Part shown: positions 16,877-25,254 of the stretch, piece after piece
How positions within the stretch are numbered: the first letter of the stretch is position 1
How the letters are laid out: each line of letters opens with the position of its first letter
Source: Actinomycetospora cinnamomea
GTDB lineage: Bacteria > Actinomycetota > Actinomycetes > Mycobacteriales > Pseudonocardiaceae
Length of the DNA stretch: 64,000 nucleotides
Direction of reading: 5' to 3'
NCBI RefSeq assembly: GCF_003096675.1
Contig: NZ_QEKW01000006.1
Coordinates: 248,001 to 312,000, forward strand
Notes under the pieces: model-generated
Database searches by the model: none
Seen by the model: the letters and a program-made list of their open reading frames with translations, nothing else
Told to the model about the DNA's origin: nothing
Position numbers and translations under genes: made by a program

Positions 16877-16901
16877 CCGACGTCCGGGCGGCGGTTCCCC
16901 C

Positions 16902-16907
16902 TACCGT
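16902..16907 (+). promoter_or_regulatory. Putative -10 element of leaderless CPBP gene
   Basis: TACCGT, 6 nt before GTG 16914; it faces the divergent promoter at 16871-16876. Confidence 0.4.
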
Positions 16908-16913
16908 GGGCCC

Positions 16914-17729
16914 GTGACGGCGCGGGACGTGTGGCAGGGCTGGCTGCACCCGGTCCCGCCCGAGGCCGCGCCGCTGGAGGGTCGCGAGCGGCGCCTGCTG
17001 CGCACCGAGCTGGTCGTCGTCTTCGCCGTGACGCTCGGCCTCTCCGCGGTGCGCAGCCTGGTCTCGCTGCTCGACGCGCTGGCGTCGCCGCTGCCGCTCG
17101 ACCAGCGGCGGGTGGCGATCGACGAGACCCTCGCCCGCGACCCGTGGGCCGACCTGGCCGCCCAGCTCGCGTCGTCCCTCTCGCTGGTGGCGTGGGGCGC
17201 CCTGGGCCTGTACCTGCTGGTCCGCGCCGGCGCCGGGCCGCGCGCCGTCGGGCTCGACGGGCGCCGCCCCGGCCGCGACGCGCTGGGTGCGGTGGGGCTC
17301 GCCGCGCTCATCGGGATCCCGGGCCTCGCGCTCTACCTCGCCGCCCGGGCCCTGGGCCTCAACACCACGGTGATCCCGTCGCTGCTCTCCGACCAGTGGT
17401 GGACCGTGCCCGCGCTGATCGTCTCGGCGTGCGCGAACGCCTGGGCCGAGGAGGTGCTGGTCGTGGGCTACCTGCTCCACGGCCTGCGCCGCCTCGGCGT
17501 CGGCGAGAACCGCGCGCTGGCGATCTCGGCGGTCCTGCGCGGCTCGTACCACCTCTACCAGGGCTTCGGCGGCGGGCTCGGCAACCTGCTCATGGGCCTG
17601 GTGTTCGGACGGGTGTGGCAGCGCACCGGCAGGCTCTGGCCCCTCGTGGGGGCCCACGCCCTGCTCGACGTCGTCGCCTTCGTCGGCTCGGCGCTCCTGC
17701 GCGGTGTGCTGCCGTTCCTGCCCGCCTAG
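16914..17729 (+). CDS. CPBP family intramembrane protease/Abi-type protein
   Basis: 271 aa, GTG start. About seven hydrophobic helices; the C-terminal half carries the CPBP (Abi) motifs: paired Glu in [11 protein letters not shown], His in RGSYHLYQG and His in GAHALLDVV. The Arg of the classical EExxxR motif is Val here, as in a common actinobacterial subgroup. CPBP proteins are Rce1-like membrane proteases or, in some cases, only scaffolds; the substrate is unknown. The stop shares CTAG with the convergent SDR stop (4-nt overlap). Confidence 0.82.
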   Translation: MTARDVWQGWLHPVPPEAAPLEGRERRLLRTELVVVFAVTLGLSAVRSLVSLLDALASPLPLDQRRVAIDETLARDPWADLAAQLASSLSLVAWGALGLYLLVRAGAGPRAVGLDGRRPGRDALGAVGLAALIGIPGLALYLAARALGLNTTVIPSLLSDQWWTVPALIVSACANAWAEEVLVVGYLLHGLRRLGVGENRALAISAVLRGSYHLYQGFGGGLGNLLMGLVFGRVWQRTGRLWPLVGAHALLDVVAFVGSALLRGVLPFLPA

Positions 17730-18637
17730 GAGATGATCTTGTGCCGCGAACGCGCCATCATGTTCTCCGGCGCCGGGTCCATGCCCGCCTGCTCGAACAG
17801 CTCGGCCATCCGGTCGGGGATGGCCTCGGCGTCCCAGCGGTGCCCGTCGCCGCGGATCTCGGCGACCGAGGTGAAGGGCTGGTAGAGCTCGACCGAGTCG
17901 CCCTGGACGCCGAACACCTTGCCGCTGATGTGCGACGACTGGTCCGACGCCAGGTACGCGACGAACGGCGCCACGTTCTCGGGGTCGAAGAAGTCGAACT
18001 CGCCGCGCTCGAGGCTCTCCCGCCGGTCCTCGCGCACGTCCGGGGGCAGCAGGGCCTCGGTCATGCGGGTCAGCGCCGAGGGGGCGATCGCGTTCGAGGT
18101 GACCTGGTACCGCGCCATCTCCATCGCCACGATCGTCGAGAACGCCGCGATGCCCGCCTTGGCGGCGCCGTAGTTCGACTGGCCGAAGTTGCCGAGGATC
18201 CCGGAGGTCGACGCGGTGTGCACGAGGTGCCCGGGCCGCTGGCTCTCGCGCCAGTAGCGGCAGGCCGCCCGGGTCGGGGCGAAGTGCCCGCGCAGGTGCA
18301 CGCGGATGACGTCGTCCCACTCGGCGTCGGACATCTTCACCAGCGTCCGGTCCCGCAGGATGCCGGCGTTGTTGACGACGGCGTCGAGCGCGCCGAACTG
18401 CTCGACGGCGGTGGTCACCAGCGCGTCGGCCACGTCGGAGTCGGCGACGTCGCCCGGCACCGCGGCCGCCTGGCCACCCGCCTCCTTGATCTCGGCGGCG
18501 ACCTCCTCGCCGGCCTCCGCGTCGAACTCGGCGACCACGACGGCCGCCCCCTGCCGTGCGCACTCCAGCGCCTCACCGCGCCCGATGCCGCGCCCGGCAC
18601 CGGTGACGACGACGACCTTGTCCTCGAGGAGTCCCAT
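17726..18637 (-). CDS. SDR family oxidoreductase (hydroxyacyl-CoA dehydrogenase-like)
   Basis: 303 aa. Start ATG 18637, supported by TACTGT 7 nt upstream; the GTG three codons earlier overlaps that hexamer. The Rossmann motif TGAGRGIG is near the N-terminus, NNAG follows at about 92, and the catalytic Ser-Tyr-Lys set is in [22 protein letters not shown]. The extended C-terminus (about 60 residues beyond the usual 250) fits the type seen in actinobacterial fatty-acid or steroid side-chain degradation and MFE-2-like hydroxyacyl-CoA dehydrogenases. Substrate not determined. Confidence 0.83.
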   Translation of the reverse strand: MGLLEDKVVVVTGAGRGIGRGEALECARQGAAVVVAEFDAEAGEEVAAEIKEAGGQAAAVPGDVADSDVADALVTTAVEQFGALDAVVNNAGILRDRTLVKMSDAEWDDVIRVHLRGHFAPTRAACRYWRESQRPGHLVHTASTSGILGNFGQSNYGAAKAGIAAFSTIVAMEMARYQVTSNAIAPSALTRMTEALLPPDVREDRRESLERGEFDFFDPENVAPFVAYLASDQSSHISGKVFGVQGDSVELYQPFTSVAEIRGDGHRWDAEAIPDRMAELFEQAGMDPAPENMMARSRHKIIS

Positions 18638-18644
18638 GGCGCGC

Positions 18645-18650
18645 ACAGTA
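18645..18650 (-). promoter_or_regulatory. Putative -10 element of leaderless SDR gene
   Basis: TACTGT on the minus strand, 7 nt before ATG 18637. Confidence 0.4.
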
Positions 18651-18662
18651 GAGCGGGCGGCC

Positions 18663-18668
18663 TAGGGT
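18663..18668 (+). promoter_or_regulatory. Putative -10 element of leaderless arcA
   Basis: TAGGGT, 8 nt before GTG 18677, back to back with the SDR promoter. Confidence 0.4.
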
Positions 18669-18676
18669 CGCCGACC

Positions 18677-19897
18677 GTGGACCTCCCACGAGACGCGGAC
18701 GCGCCGCGCGTGGACTCCGAGGTCGGGGTGCTGCGCACCGTGGTGCTGCACCGCCCGGGCCCGGAGCTCGAGCGCCTGACCCCGCGCAACGCCGATCGCC
18801 TGCTCTTCGACGGCATCCCCTGGGTGCAGCGCGCCCAGTACGAGCACGACGCCTTCGCCGACCTGCTGCGCGCGGAGGGCGTGCGCGTCCTGCTGCTGGG
18901 CGACGTGCTGGCCGAGTCGCTCGCCGCCGCCCCGGACGCCCGGGAGGCGGGCATCGCCGACGCCGTCGACGAGCGGACCCTCGGGCGCGAGCTCGGCGCG
19001 GCCGTGTTCACCGAGCTCGCGGGTCTCGACGACGCGACGCTGGCGCACGCCCTCATCGCCGGGCGGACCTTCGACGAGCTCGCGGTCACCGGACGTTCGC
19101 TCGTGCGGGCGATGGCCGGGCCGCACGACTTCGCCGTCGACCCGCTGCCCAACCTCATGTTCACCCGGGACTCGTCGGTGCGGGTGGGCCCGCGGGTCGT
19201 GGCGTCGTCGATGGGGATGCCGGCCCGGCGGCGGGAGGCCTCGCTCGTCGCGCTGGCCCAGCGCCACCACCCCGAGCTCGGCGTCGTCGCCCCGACCGCG
19301 CCCCGGGATCCGTCCGCGGTCGAGGGCGGGGACGTTCTGCTGCTCGCACCCGGCGTGCTCGCGATCGGCGTGGGGGAGCGCACCAGCCCCGCGGGCGCCG
19401 AGTCGTTCGCGCGGGCGATGTTCGCCGACGAGCTCGCGCACACCGTGCTCGCCGTCCCGATCACCCAGCGCCGGGCGACGATGCACCTCGACACCGTGGC
19501 GACGATGGTCGACGTCGACACCATGGTCATCTACCCGGGCGTGCTCGAGAACCTCGAGGCCTGGACGGTGCACCCCGACGGCCCGGATCGCCTCCGCATC
19601 ACCGGGCCCGAGCCGTTCCGGCCCGCCGCGGCGCGGGCGATGGGCATCGACCAGCTGCGGGCGGTGGACACGGGGCTCGAGTCGGTGGCCGCCGAGCGCG
19701 AGCAGTGGGACGACGGCAACAACACCCTCGCCGTCGCGCCCGGACGGGTCGTCGCCTACGAGCGCAACACGACGACCAACGCGCGCCTGGCCGCCGCCGG
19801 GATCGAGGTCCTGGAGATCGCCGGGTTCGAGCTCGGCTCCGGGCGTGGTGGCCCGCGGTGCCTGTCGTGCCCGTGGGAGCGTGCCCCACTCGGGTGA
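18677..19897 (+). CDS. arcA: Arginine deiminase
   Basis: 406 aa, GTG start. Arginine deiminase motifs run in order: [16 protein letters not shown] at the N-terminus, [10 protein letters not shown] (substrate-binding Asp), EGGDVL, the catalytic His-Asp region [13 protein letters not shown], and the nucleophile Cys395 in GGPRCLSCP. The enzyme hydrolyses L-arginine to citrulline and ammonia in the cytoplasm. No arcB, arcC or arcD lies next to it, so it is not part of a local fermentative arginine pathway; it may serve nitrogen release or acid tolerance. Confidence 0.93.
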   Translation: MDLPRDADAPRVDSEVGVLRTVVLHRPGPELERLTPRNADRLLFDGIPWVQRAQYEHDAFADLLRAEGVRVLLLGDVLAESLAAAPDAREAGIADAVDERTLGRELGAAVFTELAGLDDATLAHALIAGRTFDELAVTGRSLVRAMAGPHDFAVDPLPNLMFTRDSSVRVGPRVVASSMGMPARRREASLVALAQRHHPELGVVAPTAPRDPSAVEGGDVLLLAPGVLAIGVGERTSPAGAESFARAMFADELAHTVLAVPITQRRATMHLDTVATMVDVDTMVIYPGVLENLEAWTVHPDGPDRLRITGPEPFRPAAARAMGIDQLRAVDTGLESVAAEREQWDDGNNTLAVAPGRVVAYERNTTTNARLAAAGIEVLEIAGFELGSGRGGPRCLSCPWERAPLG

Positions 19898-19977
19898 GAA
19901 GAGGCACGTTCGGCGCACCCGGACGTGCGTCCGGCCACAGCCCGCTCCCCGTGACTGCGACACCACGGCACCCGGCC

Positions 19978-19983
19978 TAGCGT
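19978..19983 (+). promoter_or_regulatory. Putative -10 element of leaderless Rieske gene
   Basis: TAGCGT, 7 nt before GTG 19991. Confidence 0.4.
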
Positions 19984-19990
19984 CGTCGAC

Positions 19991-21019
19991 GTGCTGAAGA
20001 AGGCGGAGCGGCGCGCGCCGGCGAACCCGCTGCGACGGCTGTCCGGCCAGGAGTGGGCGGCCATGGAGCCCACCTGGCGCGACGCCAAGGTCGGCATCAT
20101 CGACGCGGCGCTCGCGCGCGCCACGGCACGGCCGTCGGGCAACTGGTACGTGGTCGGCGCGAGCCGCGACATCCGCGCCGGCACGCCGTTCGGCACCACG
20201 GTCGCGGGCGTCGAGGTGGTGCTCTGGCGCTCGCCCGACCACGAGAACGAGGGGCGGGGCACGCTCCACGCCGGCCCCGGCGCGTGCCCGCACCTCGGCG
20301 CGGACATGGCCACCGCCGTGCAGTCGGGCTGCGAGCTGGTCTGCCGCTGGCACGGCCTCGCGCTCGGCCCGTCGGGACGCGCCGGCTGGCGCACCCTGCC
20401 CGCCCACGACGACGGCGCCCTGGCCTGGGTACGCCTCGACGCGGTCGGTGGCGAGGAGCCCACCGACGCCCCGATCCTGCCCGTCCGCCCGCCGGTGGAC
20501 GAGAGCCTGGTGGCCGTCGCGTCGACGGTCGGCACGTGCGAGCCCGCCGACGTCATCGCCAACCGCCTCGACCCCTGGCACGGGGCGTGGTTCCACCCGC
20601 ACTCGTTCGCCGACCTGCGCGTGGAGCGGGCGCCGGGCCGCGACACGTCGGAGTCCGACGACCACTTCGACCTGCGCGTGGCCTTCCGGGTGTCGAAGAA
20701 CTGGGGCATCCCGGTGCGGGCGCGCTTCACCTGCCCGGAGCCCCGCACGATCGTCATGCACATCACCGAGGGCGAGGGCGCCGGCAGCGTCGTCGAGACC
20801 CACGCGACGCCGCTGGCCCCGCACCCCGACGGCCGCCCGCGCACCGCGGTGGTCGAGGCGACGATCGCCCACTCCCCCCGCCCGGGCTTCGCCCACGCCC
20901 GCCGCGCGCAGGGGCTCGTGCGCCCGGTGATGGAGTGGGCCGCCACGCGCCTGTGGACCGACGACATCGAGTACGCGGAGCGCACCTACGCCGTCCGCGC
21001 CGCCCGCCGCCGCGGCTGA
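19991..21019 (+). CDS. Rieske [2Fe-2S] protein with DUF5914-type C-terminal domain
   Basis: 342 aa, GTG start. The Rieske cluster ligands are C99-P-H101 and C118-R-W-H121, about 20 residues apart as usual. The C-terminal ~190 residues (with DPWHGAWFHPHSFADL and VSKNWGIPVRARF) lack the DxxHxxxxH mononuclear-iron site of ring-hydroxylating oxygenases in its usual form, although a His-rich WHGAWFHPHS stretch is present; I associate this region with DUF5914. From memory such genes accompany carotenoid or aromatic carotenoid genes in actinobacteria. The next gene is a methyltransferase, separated by one copy of an inverted repeat. Confidence 0.8.
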   Translation: MLKKAERRAPANPLRRLSGQEWAAMEPTWRDAKVGIIDAALARATARPSGNWYVVGASRDIRAGTPFGTTVAGVEVVLWRSPDHENEGRGTLHAGPGACPHLGADMATAVQSGCELVCRWHGLALGPSGRAGWRTLPAHDDGALAWVRLDAVGGEEPTDAPILPVRPPVDESLVAVASTVGTCEPADVIANRLDPWHGAWFHPHSFADLRVERAPGRDTSESDDHFDLRVAFRVSKNWGIPVRARFTCPEPRTIVMHITEGEGAGSVVETHATPLAPHPDGRPRTAVVEATIAHSPRPGFAHARRAQGLVRPVMEWAATRLWTDDIEYAERTYAVRAARRRG

Positions 21020-21049
21020 CCGACCCCCCGCGATCGCACACGGGGTGTG

Positions 21050-21114
21050 CGAGCAATGCGGCTTTCCTGGCACTGGACGCCAGAAACGCCACATCCTCGA
21101 TCGCGCGACACGCC
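21050..21114 (-). repeat. 65-bp imperfect palindromic element, copy A
   Basis: In the same orientation as copy B this element reads ggcgtgtcgcgcgatcgagg ... gctcg on the minus strand. It is about 86% identical (56 of 65) to copy B at 22090-22154 in inverted orientation. Each copy has a CTGGC-N7-GCCAG stem-loop flanked by AAA/TTT and CGAG/CTCG arms. Most of the changes lie in the loop, while the stem is kept. Confidence 0.72.
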
Positions 21115-21132
21115 GGGGTAGGGGTGCGAGCC

Positions 21133-21972
21133 CTACCGCCGCCCGAGCACCGTGTGCACGATCCCGCGCTGCCAGCCGTCGACCGGGCGGGTGTGGACCT
21201 CGCGCAGCCCGGCGTCGCGCAGCCGCTGCTCGAGCCGCGCCAGGCCGTCGAAGGCGAGCACACTGCGCCAGAGGTAGCGGTAGAGCGAGGCGTCGCCGGT
21301 GACGCGCCGCCCGAGCGGAATGATGATCGCCCAGCAGACGGCGGTCCAGACCGTGCGGGCCACCGCCGAGTCGGCCACCGAGTACTCGTGCACCGCGATC
21401 GGCGCGCCCGGCGCCAGGTGCTCGACGAGCACCGCGAGGCCGGCGTCGCGGTCGGGCAGGTTGCGCACGAGGTAGGCCGCGAGCACCCCGTCGAACGGGC
21501 CCGGGATCCCTGCCTCGGTGAGCGCCGGCCCCAGGTCCTCGGCCCGCGCGTGCACGAACCGCACGGTCTCGGGCCACGACTTCTCGCGGGCCTTCGCGAG
21601 CATCTCCGCCGACGCGTCGACCGCGACGATCCGCGCCTCGGGGTAGGTCTCGAGCAGGGCGGCGGTCGAGAGCCCCGTCCCGCACCCCACGTCGAGCACC
21701 ACCGCGCCGGCGCCCCCCGCGGGCAGCCCGAGGCGGCGGGCCGAGAGGCGCAGGTGCTCGTGGTAGCCGGGGTTGGCGCCGACGAGCCGGTCGTACGAGG
21801 CGGCGTCCTGGTCGAACTGTGCGGAGACGCCGGCCGCGGCGGCGGAGCGGTCGAAGCCCTGGCGCGCCCGCAGCGACCGCAGGGCCGGCGGCACGAGCGC
21901 CACCACCCCCACCGCGCCGGCGACGAGCGCGAGACGGGAGGAGGTCGAGCGGGTCCTGCGCGCGCGGATCAC
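21133..21972 (-). CDS. Class I SAM-dependent methyltransferase
   Basis: 279 aa from GTG 21972; the frame is open further upstream but that part overlaps repeat copy B and is unlikely to be coding. An N-terminal hydrophobic helix (about 10-28) precedes the methyltransferase fold. The SAM motif VLDVGCGTGLS is followed by IVAVDASAEMLAKA and the post-motif region VLAAYLVRNLPD. A hydrophobic helix in the C-terminal half (TAVCWAIIIPLG) suggests membrane association and a lipid or isoprenoid substrate. The order Rieske-methyltransferase hints at pigment or quinone metabolism, which is an inference. Confidence 0.8.
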   Translation of the reverse strand: MIRARRTRSTSSRLALVAGAVGVVALVPPALRSLRARQGFDRSAAAAGVSAQFDQDAASYDRLVGANPGYHEHLRLSARRLGLPAGGAGAVVLDVGCGTGLSTAALLETYPEARIVAVDASAEMLAKAREKSWPETVRFVHARAEDLGPALTEAGIPGPFDGVLAAYLVRNLPDRDAGLAVLVEHLAPGAPIAVHEYSVADSAVARTVWTAVCWAIIIPLGRRVTGDASLYRYLWRSVLAFDGLARLEQRLRDAGLREVHTRPVDGWQRGIVHTVLGRR

Positions 21973-22089
21973 ACGTGCATCCTGCCCGGTCGGGCGTCCC
22001 ACGGGGTGACGGGCCGGGACCGGGACCCGCCGGGGCCCTACGCCGCACCTGCGCCACGCCGCCGACGCCGACACCCCGCCCCGCCGCGC

Positions 22090-22154
22090 GGCGTGTCGTG
22101 CGACCGAGGATGTGGCGATCCTGGCGTTGGGCGCCAGCAAAGCCGCATTGCTCG
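22090..22154 (+). repeat. 65-bp imperfect palindromic element, copy B
   Basis: Inverted partner of copy A. The 65 bases start ggcgtgtcgtgcgaccgagg and end in attgctcg. It keeps the CTGGC/GCCAG stem with a different loop. The two copies bracket the methyltransferase gene with about 975 bp between them. No coding role is evident, and no target-site duplication is visible. Confidence 0.72.
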
Positions 22155-22312
22155 AACGACCGCCCGCCAACCTGAGAGCCGACCTGAGCAGACGGACCAC
22201 TCCCTCCCCCGATCGGGCCAATTGTCGGCGCCTGAGCGCGCGGTGGCCGCCCGTCGTCGCGCCACGGACGGCGGCGCTCTCAGACGCGCGGGGATGATCG
22301 TCGCGCGCTGCC

Positions 22313-22318
22313 TACCGT
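22313..22318 (+). promoter_or_regulatory. Putative -10 element of leaderless flavin reductase gene
   Basis: TACCGT, 8 nt before GTG 22327. It lies inside the alternative longer reading frame starting at ATG 22294, which argues for the GTG. Confidence 0.38.
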
Positions 22319-22326
22319 CCCGGCCC

Positions 22327-23688
22327 GTGCAGCAACGGTGGACACGCGCCCTGTGGACGGGCGCCCTCACGGCCCTCGTCGTGGTCCCGGTGGCCCTGCT
22401 CGCCTCGCGGGGCGGGGGATCGGTGCTCGGCATGCTCTCGGTGGGCCTGGGCCTGCTCGCCCTGTGCCTGCTCGTCGTCGTGGTCGTCGTGCCGTCGCGG
22501 GTGCGCTCGCTGACCCGCGCGTTCGGCGTGGAGACGGTGATGGGCCTGCACCGGTGGCTCGGCACGCTCGCCGTCGTGCTCGTCGGGCTGCACGTGGCCG
22601 TGGCGGTGATCGGTCACCCGACGCTGCTGAACCCGCTGGCGGCGCCGCGTGCCGCACAGGCCGGGTGGACCTCGGTGATCGGCCTGCTGCTCGTGGGCGT
22701 CGTCGCGGTGCGCGGCCGGCGCCCGGGCGCCCGCTACGAGATCTGGGCGCGCCTGCACGTCCTGCTCGCCGCCGGCGCGCTCGTCCTCGCCGGCCTGCAC
22801 GTCTTCTGGCTGGGCAACCTCGTCACCGATCCGCTCATGCGCTGGGTGCTCTCCGCGCTGGTCCTCGTGCTGCTCGGGGTGCTCGCCCACCGCTGGGTGT
22901 GGCGTCCGCTGTTCTCCCGCCAGGGCGCCTACGTCGTGTACGGCGTGCGGCGGGAGAGCCCGACCGTGAGCACGCTGGTCCTCGCGCCCGTGCACCTGCG
23001 CCGCGGCGGCCTGCGGTTCGACCCCGGCCAGTTCGTCTGGCTGCGCCTGCGCCGCGCCGTCGTGGGCACCGAGGAGCACCCGTTCACGATCGCCTCGAGC
23101 GCGCGGGTGACCGGCCGGCTGGAGCTGACCGTCCGCGACCAGGGCGACTTCTCCGGACTGCTCTCCACCCTGCGCACCGGCAGCAAGGTGTGGCTCGACG
23201 GGCCGCACGGCTCGTTCACCGCCGAGGCCGCCCAGGACGCCTCGGGGCTCGTGCTGCTCGCGGGCGGGGTCGGCATCACCCCGATGATGAGCATGCTGCG
23301 CACGCTCGCCGACCGCGGCGACGACCGCACGCACCGCCTCGTCCTCGCCGAGCGGGGCACCGAGCCGCTGTTCGCCGACGAGCTCACGGCCCTGGGCCGC
23401 CGCCTGGACCTGCGCGTCACCCGCACCGAGGGCCGCCGGATCGACGCCGCGCTGCTCGCCGAGGTGCTGCCGCACGACCCCGCCTCGCGGGGCGCGCTCG
23501 ACTACTTCATCTGCGGCTCGCCCTCGGTGCTCGCCGGGTCGCTCGCGGCGCTCGAGCAGCTGGGCGTCCCTGCGGCACGCATCCACACCGAGCAGTTCGG
23601 CTGGTCGGGCGCGATCCCCGTCCCGGCGCCCGGCGCCGACGCGCCGGCACCGCGCAGCCGCCACGGACGGCGTTCCGCGCGCACCTGA
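22327..23688 (+). CDS. Ferric reductase-like membrane flavoprotein (ferredoxin reductase family)
   Basis: 453 aa from GTG 22327 (ATG 22294 is possible, 464 aa). The N-terminal half (about 10-195) has six hydrophobic helices with His residues placed for heme binding (GLHRWLG, GLHVAVAVIGH, RLHVLLAA, GLHVFW), as in the ferric reductase transmembrane domain. The C-terminal half is a ferredoxin-NADP reductase module: FAD-binding HPFTIASS and NAD-binding LAGGVGITPMMSML. It should move electrons from NAD(P)H across the membrane, for example to ferric iron or another acceptor. It sits next to a ferritin gene, which fits iron metabolism. Confidence 0.85.
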   Translation: MQQRWTRALWTGALTALVVVPVALLASRGGGSVLGMLSVGLGLLALCLLVVVVVVPSRVRSLTRAFGVETVMGLHRWLGTLAVVLVGLHVAVAVIGHPTLLNPLAAPRAAQAGWTSVIGLLLVGVVAVRGRRPGARYEIWARLHVLLAAGALVLAGLHVFWLGNLVTDPLMRWVLSALVLVLLGVLAHRWVWRPLFSRQGAYVVYGVRRESPTVSTLVLAPVHLRRGGLRFDPGQFVWLRLRRAVVGTEEHPFTIASSARVTGRLELTVRDQGDFSGLLSTLRTGSKVWLDGPHGSFTAEAAQDASGLVLLAGGVGITPMMSMLRTLADRGDDRTHRLVLAERGTEPLFADELTALGRRLDLRVTRTEGRRIDAALLAEVLPHDPASRGALDYFICGSPSVLAGSLAALEQLGVPAARIHTEQFGWSGAIPVPAPGADAPAPRSRHGRRSART

Positions 23689-23705
23689 GGTCCGCGGATC
23701 CGACC

Positions 23706-23711
23706 TAGACT
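23706..23711 (+). promoter_or_regulatory. Putative -10 element of leaderless ferritin gene
   Basis: TAGACT, 7 nt before ATG 23719. Confidence 0.42.
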
Positions 23712-23718
23712 CGCGACC

Positions 23719-24273
23719 ATGACCGCCGCGACGTCGACGTTCCACGACCTGCTGCGGGCCCAGATCCGCAACGAGTTCACCGCCTCGCAGCAGTACACCG
23801 CGGTGGCCGTGTACTGCGACGACCAGGATCTGCCCCGGCTGGCCGGGCACTTCTACGCGCAGGCGCTCGAGGAGCGCAACCACGCCATGGGCATCGTGCG
23901 GTTCCTGCTCGACAACGACCTCCCGGTGACGATCCCGGGCGTCGACGACGTGCGCACGGAGTTCACCTCGCTGGAGGACGTGGTCGCGCTGGTGCTCGCG
24001 CAGGAGCGCACGGTGACCGACCAGATCGAGACGCTCGCGCGCACCGCCCGCGACGAGGGCGACTACATCGGCGAGCAGTTCATGCAGTGGTACCTCAAGG
24101 AGCAGGTCGAGGAGGTCGCCTCGATGAGCACGCTCCTGCGCATCGTGCGGCGGGCCGGCGACAACCTCTTCCACGTCGAGGACTTCGTCGCCCGCGAGAT
24201 GTCACCCGACCTCGGCACCGACCCCACCGCTCCGCCCGCCGCCGGCGGCAACGCCGTCCTCGGCGGGGGCTGA
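23719..24273 (+). CDS. bfrB: Ferritin (BfrB-like)
   Basis: 184 aa, ATG start. Four-helix ferritin with the ferroxidase residues visible: E19 in NEFTASQQY, E52 and H55 in LEERNHAM, E96 in AQERTV, and Q129 in KEQVEE. No heme-ligating Met in the bacterioferritin position, so it is a non-heme ferritin like M. tuberculosis BfrB (Rv3841). It oxidises and stores iron in the cytoplasm. No IdeR box was found immediately upstream; such boxes in mycobacteria lie further away. The last 72 nt, coding for a low-complexity Pro/Ala/Gly tail, overlap the convergent DUF4328 gene. Confidence 0.92.
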   Translation: MTAATSTFHDLLRAQIRNEFTASQQYTAVAVYCDDQDLPRLAGHFYAQALEERNHAMGIVRFLLDNDLPVTIPGVDDVRTEFTSLEDVVALVLAQERTVTDQIETLARTARDEGDYIGEQFMQWYLKEQVEEVASMSTLLRIVRRAGDNLFHVEDFVAREMSPDLGTDPTAPPAAGGNAVLGGG

Positions 24274-25233
24274 GCGCGGCGCGGGAGCCGCGGGCGACAC
24301 CCCCATCACCGCCTCCCGCCCCGCCGGGCGCAGCTCGGGGGCGAGCAGCTCGGTGAGGTGGGCGACGACGCGCACGGTCGCGAGCGCAGCCACCGCCGCG
24401 GCGACGTCCGCCAGCGCGTGCAGGAGTACGGCGTCGGCGAGGGCCTGGGTGCTGTCGCCGAGCCCGCGCAGGACCGCCACGACACCGAGCACGACGCTGG
24501 CGTCCCACGCCAGCCACCACCGCCACACCGGCGTCGACGGGCGCGGCCGCGCGCTCGCGGGCTCGCCGGACGCGGCGTGCTCGACCTCGGCCAGCGCCGC
24601 ACCCGGCACCGTGAGGTTGGGGCCGGGCAGCACGCTGCCGACGATCACCGCCCAGGTGCGCCGCGCCGGACGGGTGCCGGAGATCGACGCGGCGATCCCG
24701 CGGGCGAGGTGCAGCCAGCGCAGGAACAGCCCGCCCGTCGCGAGCGCGGCGACGGGTGTGAGCAGCCCGACCAGGGTGACGAGCGCGTCGGAGAACGCCA
24801 GCGGGCCGGGCGAGAGCGCGCTGCTGCGGCTGGCGACGAGCAGTCCGTAGCGCCAGGCCTCGGCCACCGCCGCGATCCCGGCGAGCGCGGCCGTCGTCGT
24901 CGCGAGCCGCACGAGCAGGCCGGCGGTGCGACGCAGGACCTCCTCGGCCTCGCGGGGCCGCGGCGTCGCGAGGGGGCCCTCGTCGCCGGGCTCCGGCGCG
25001 GGCATCCAGGAGCGCAGGCTCCAGCGCGGCGTCGTCCGGTAACGCGGCGGCCCGGCGTACGGACGTCGCGGGACGCGCGGTTCGCCGGGGTGCAGGGCGT
25101 CGGGCGGCAGGGCCACCCAGCGCACGCCGGCGAGGACACGGCCGCAGTGCACGCAGTAGCGGGTCGCGCCCGCGCGGGGCGCGCCCGGCGAGTCCTGCGG
25201 CGGCTGCGGCCGTCCGCACCGCGGGCAGATCAC
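24202..25233 (-). CDS. DUF4328-type membrane protein (Rv3843c-like)
   Basis: 343 aa, GTG start. The N-terminus has a zinc-ribbon pair of CxxC motifs (CPRCG at about 3-7 and CVHCG at about 27-31), then a linker and about six hydrophobic helices with the DUF4328 pattern (FLRWLHLAR, WAVIVGSVLPGPNLTVPG, WWLAWDASVVLG). Function unknown. The C-terminal Ala/Pro/Gly-rich end overlaps the ferritin gene by 72 nt in antisense. In M. tuberculosis a homologue lies close to bfrB too (from memory). Confidence 0.78.
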   Translation of the reverse strand: MICPRCGRPQPPQDSPGAPRAGATRYCVHCGRVLAGVRWVALPPDALHPGEPRVPRRPYAGPPRYRTTPRWSLRSWMPAPEPGDEGPLATPRPREAEEVLRRTAGLLVRLATTTAALAGIAAVAEAWRYGLLVASRSSALSPGPLAFSDALVTLVGLLTPVAALATGGLFLRWLHLARGIAASISGTRPARRTWAVIVGSVLPGPNLTVPGAALAEVEHAASGEPASARPRPSTPVWRWWLAWDASVVLGVVAVLRGLGDSTQALADAVLLHALADVAAAVAALATVRVVAHLTELLAPELRPAGREAVMGVSPAAPAPRSAPAEDGVAAGGGRSGGVGAEVG

Positions 25234-25254
25234 CCGCCCACCCCCGTCCCCACG

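Larger units (their letters stand above)
21973..22326. other. 354-bp intergenic region with repeat copy B and divergent promoters
   Basis: Between the divergent methyltransferase and flavin reductase genes. It holds repeat copy B (22090-22154) and, close to the plus-strand gene, a TACCGT -10-like hexamer. A CAGGAT hexamer on the minus strand 6 nt before GTG 21972 could serve the methyltransferase. No convincing short ORF was seen. Confidence 0.5.

Noticed and set aside
18662..22057. 1131-codon minus-strand ORF across arcA and the Rieske gene
   Set aside because: Runs antisense through two well-supported genes and through repeat copy A; composition is typical of shadow frames.
23689..23718. 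IdeR box directly before bfrB
   Set aside because: Only 30 nt separate the genes and no palindrome resembling the iron box was seen there; a more distant box inside the upstream gene cannot be judged by eye.
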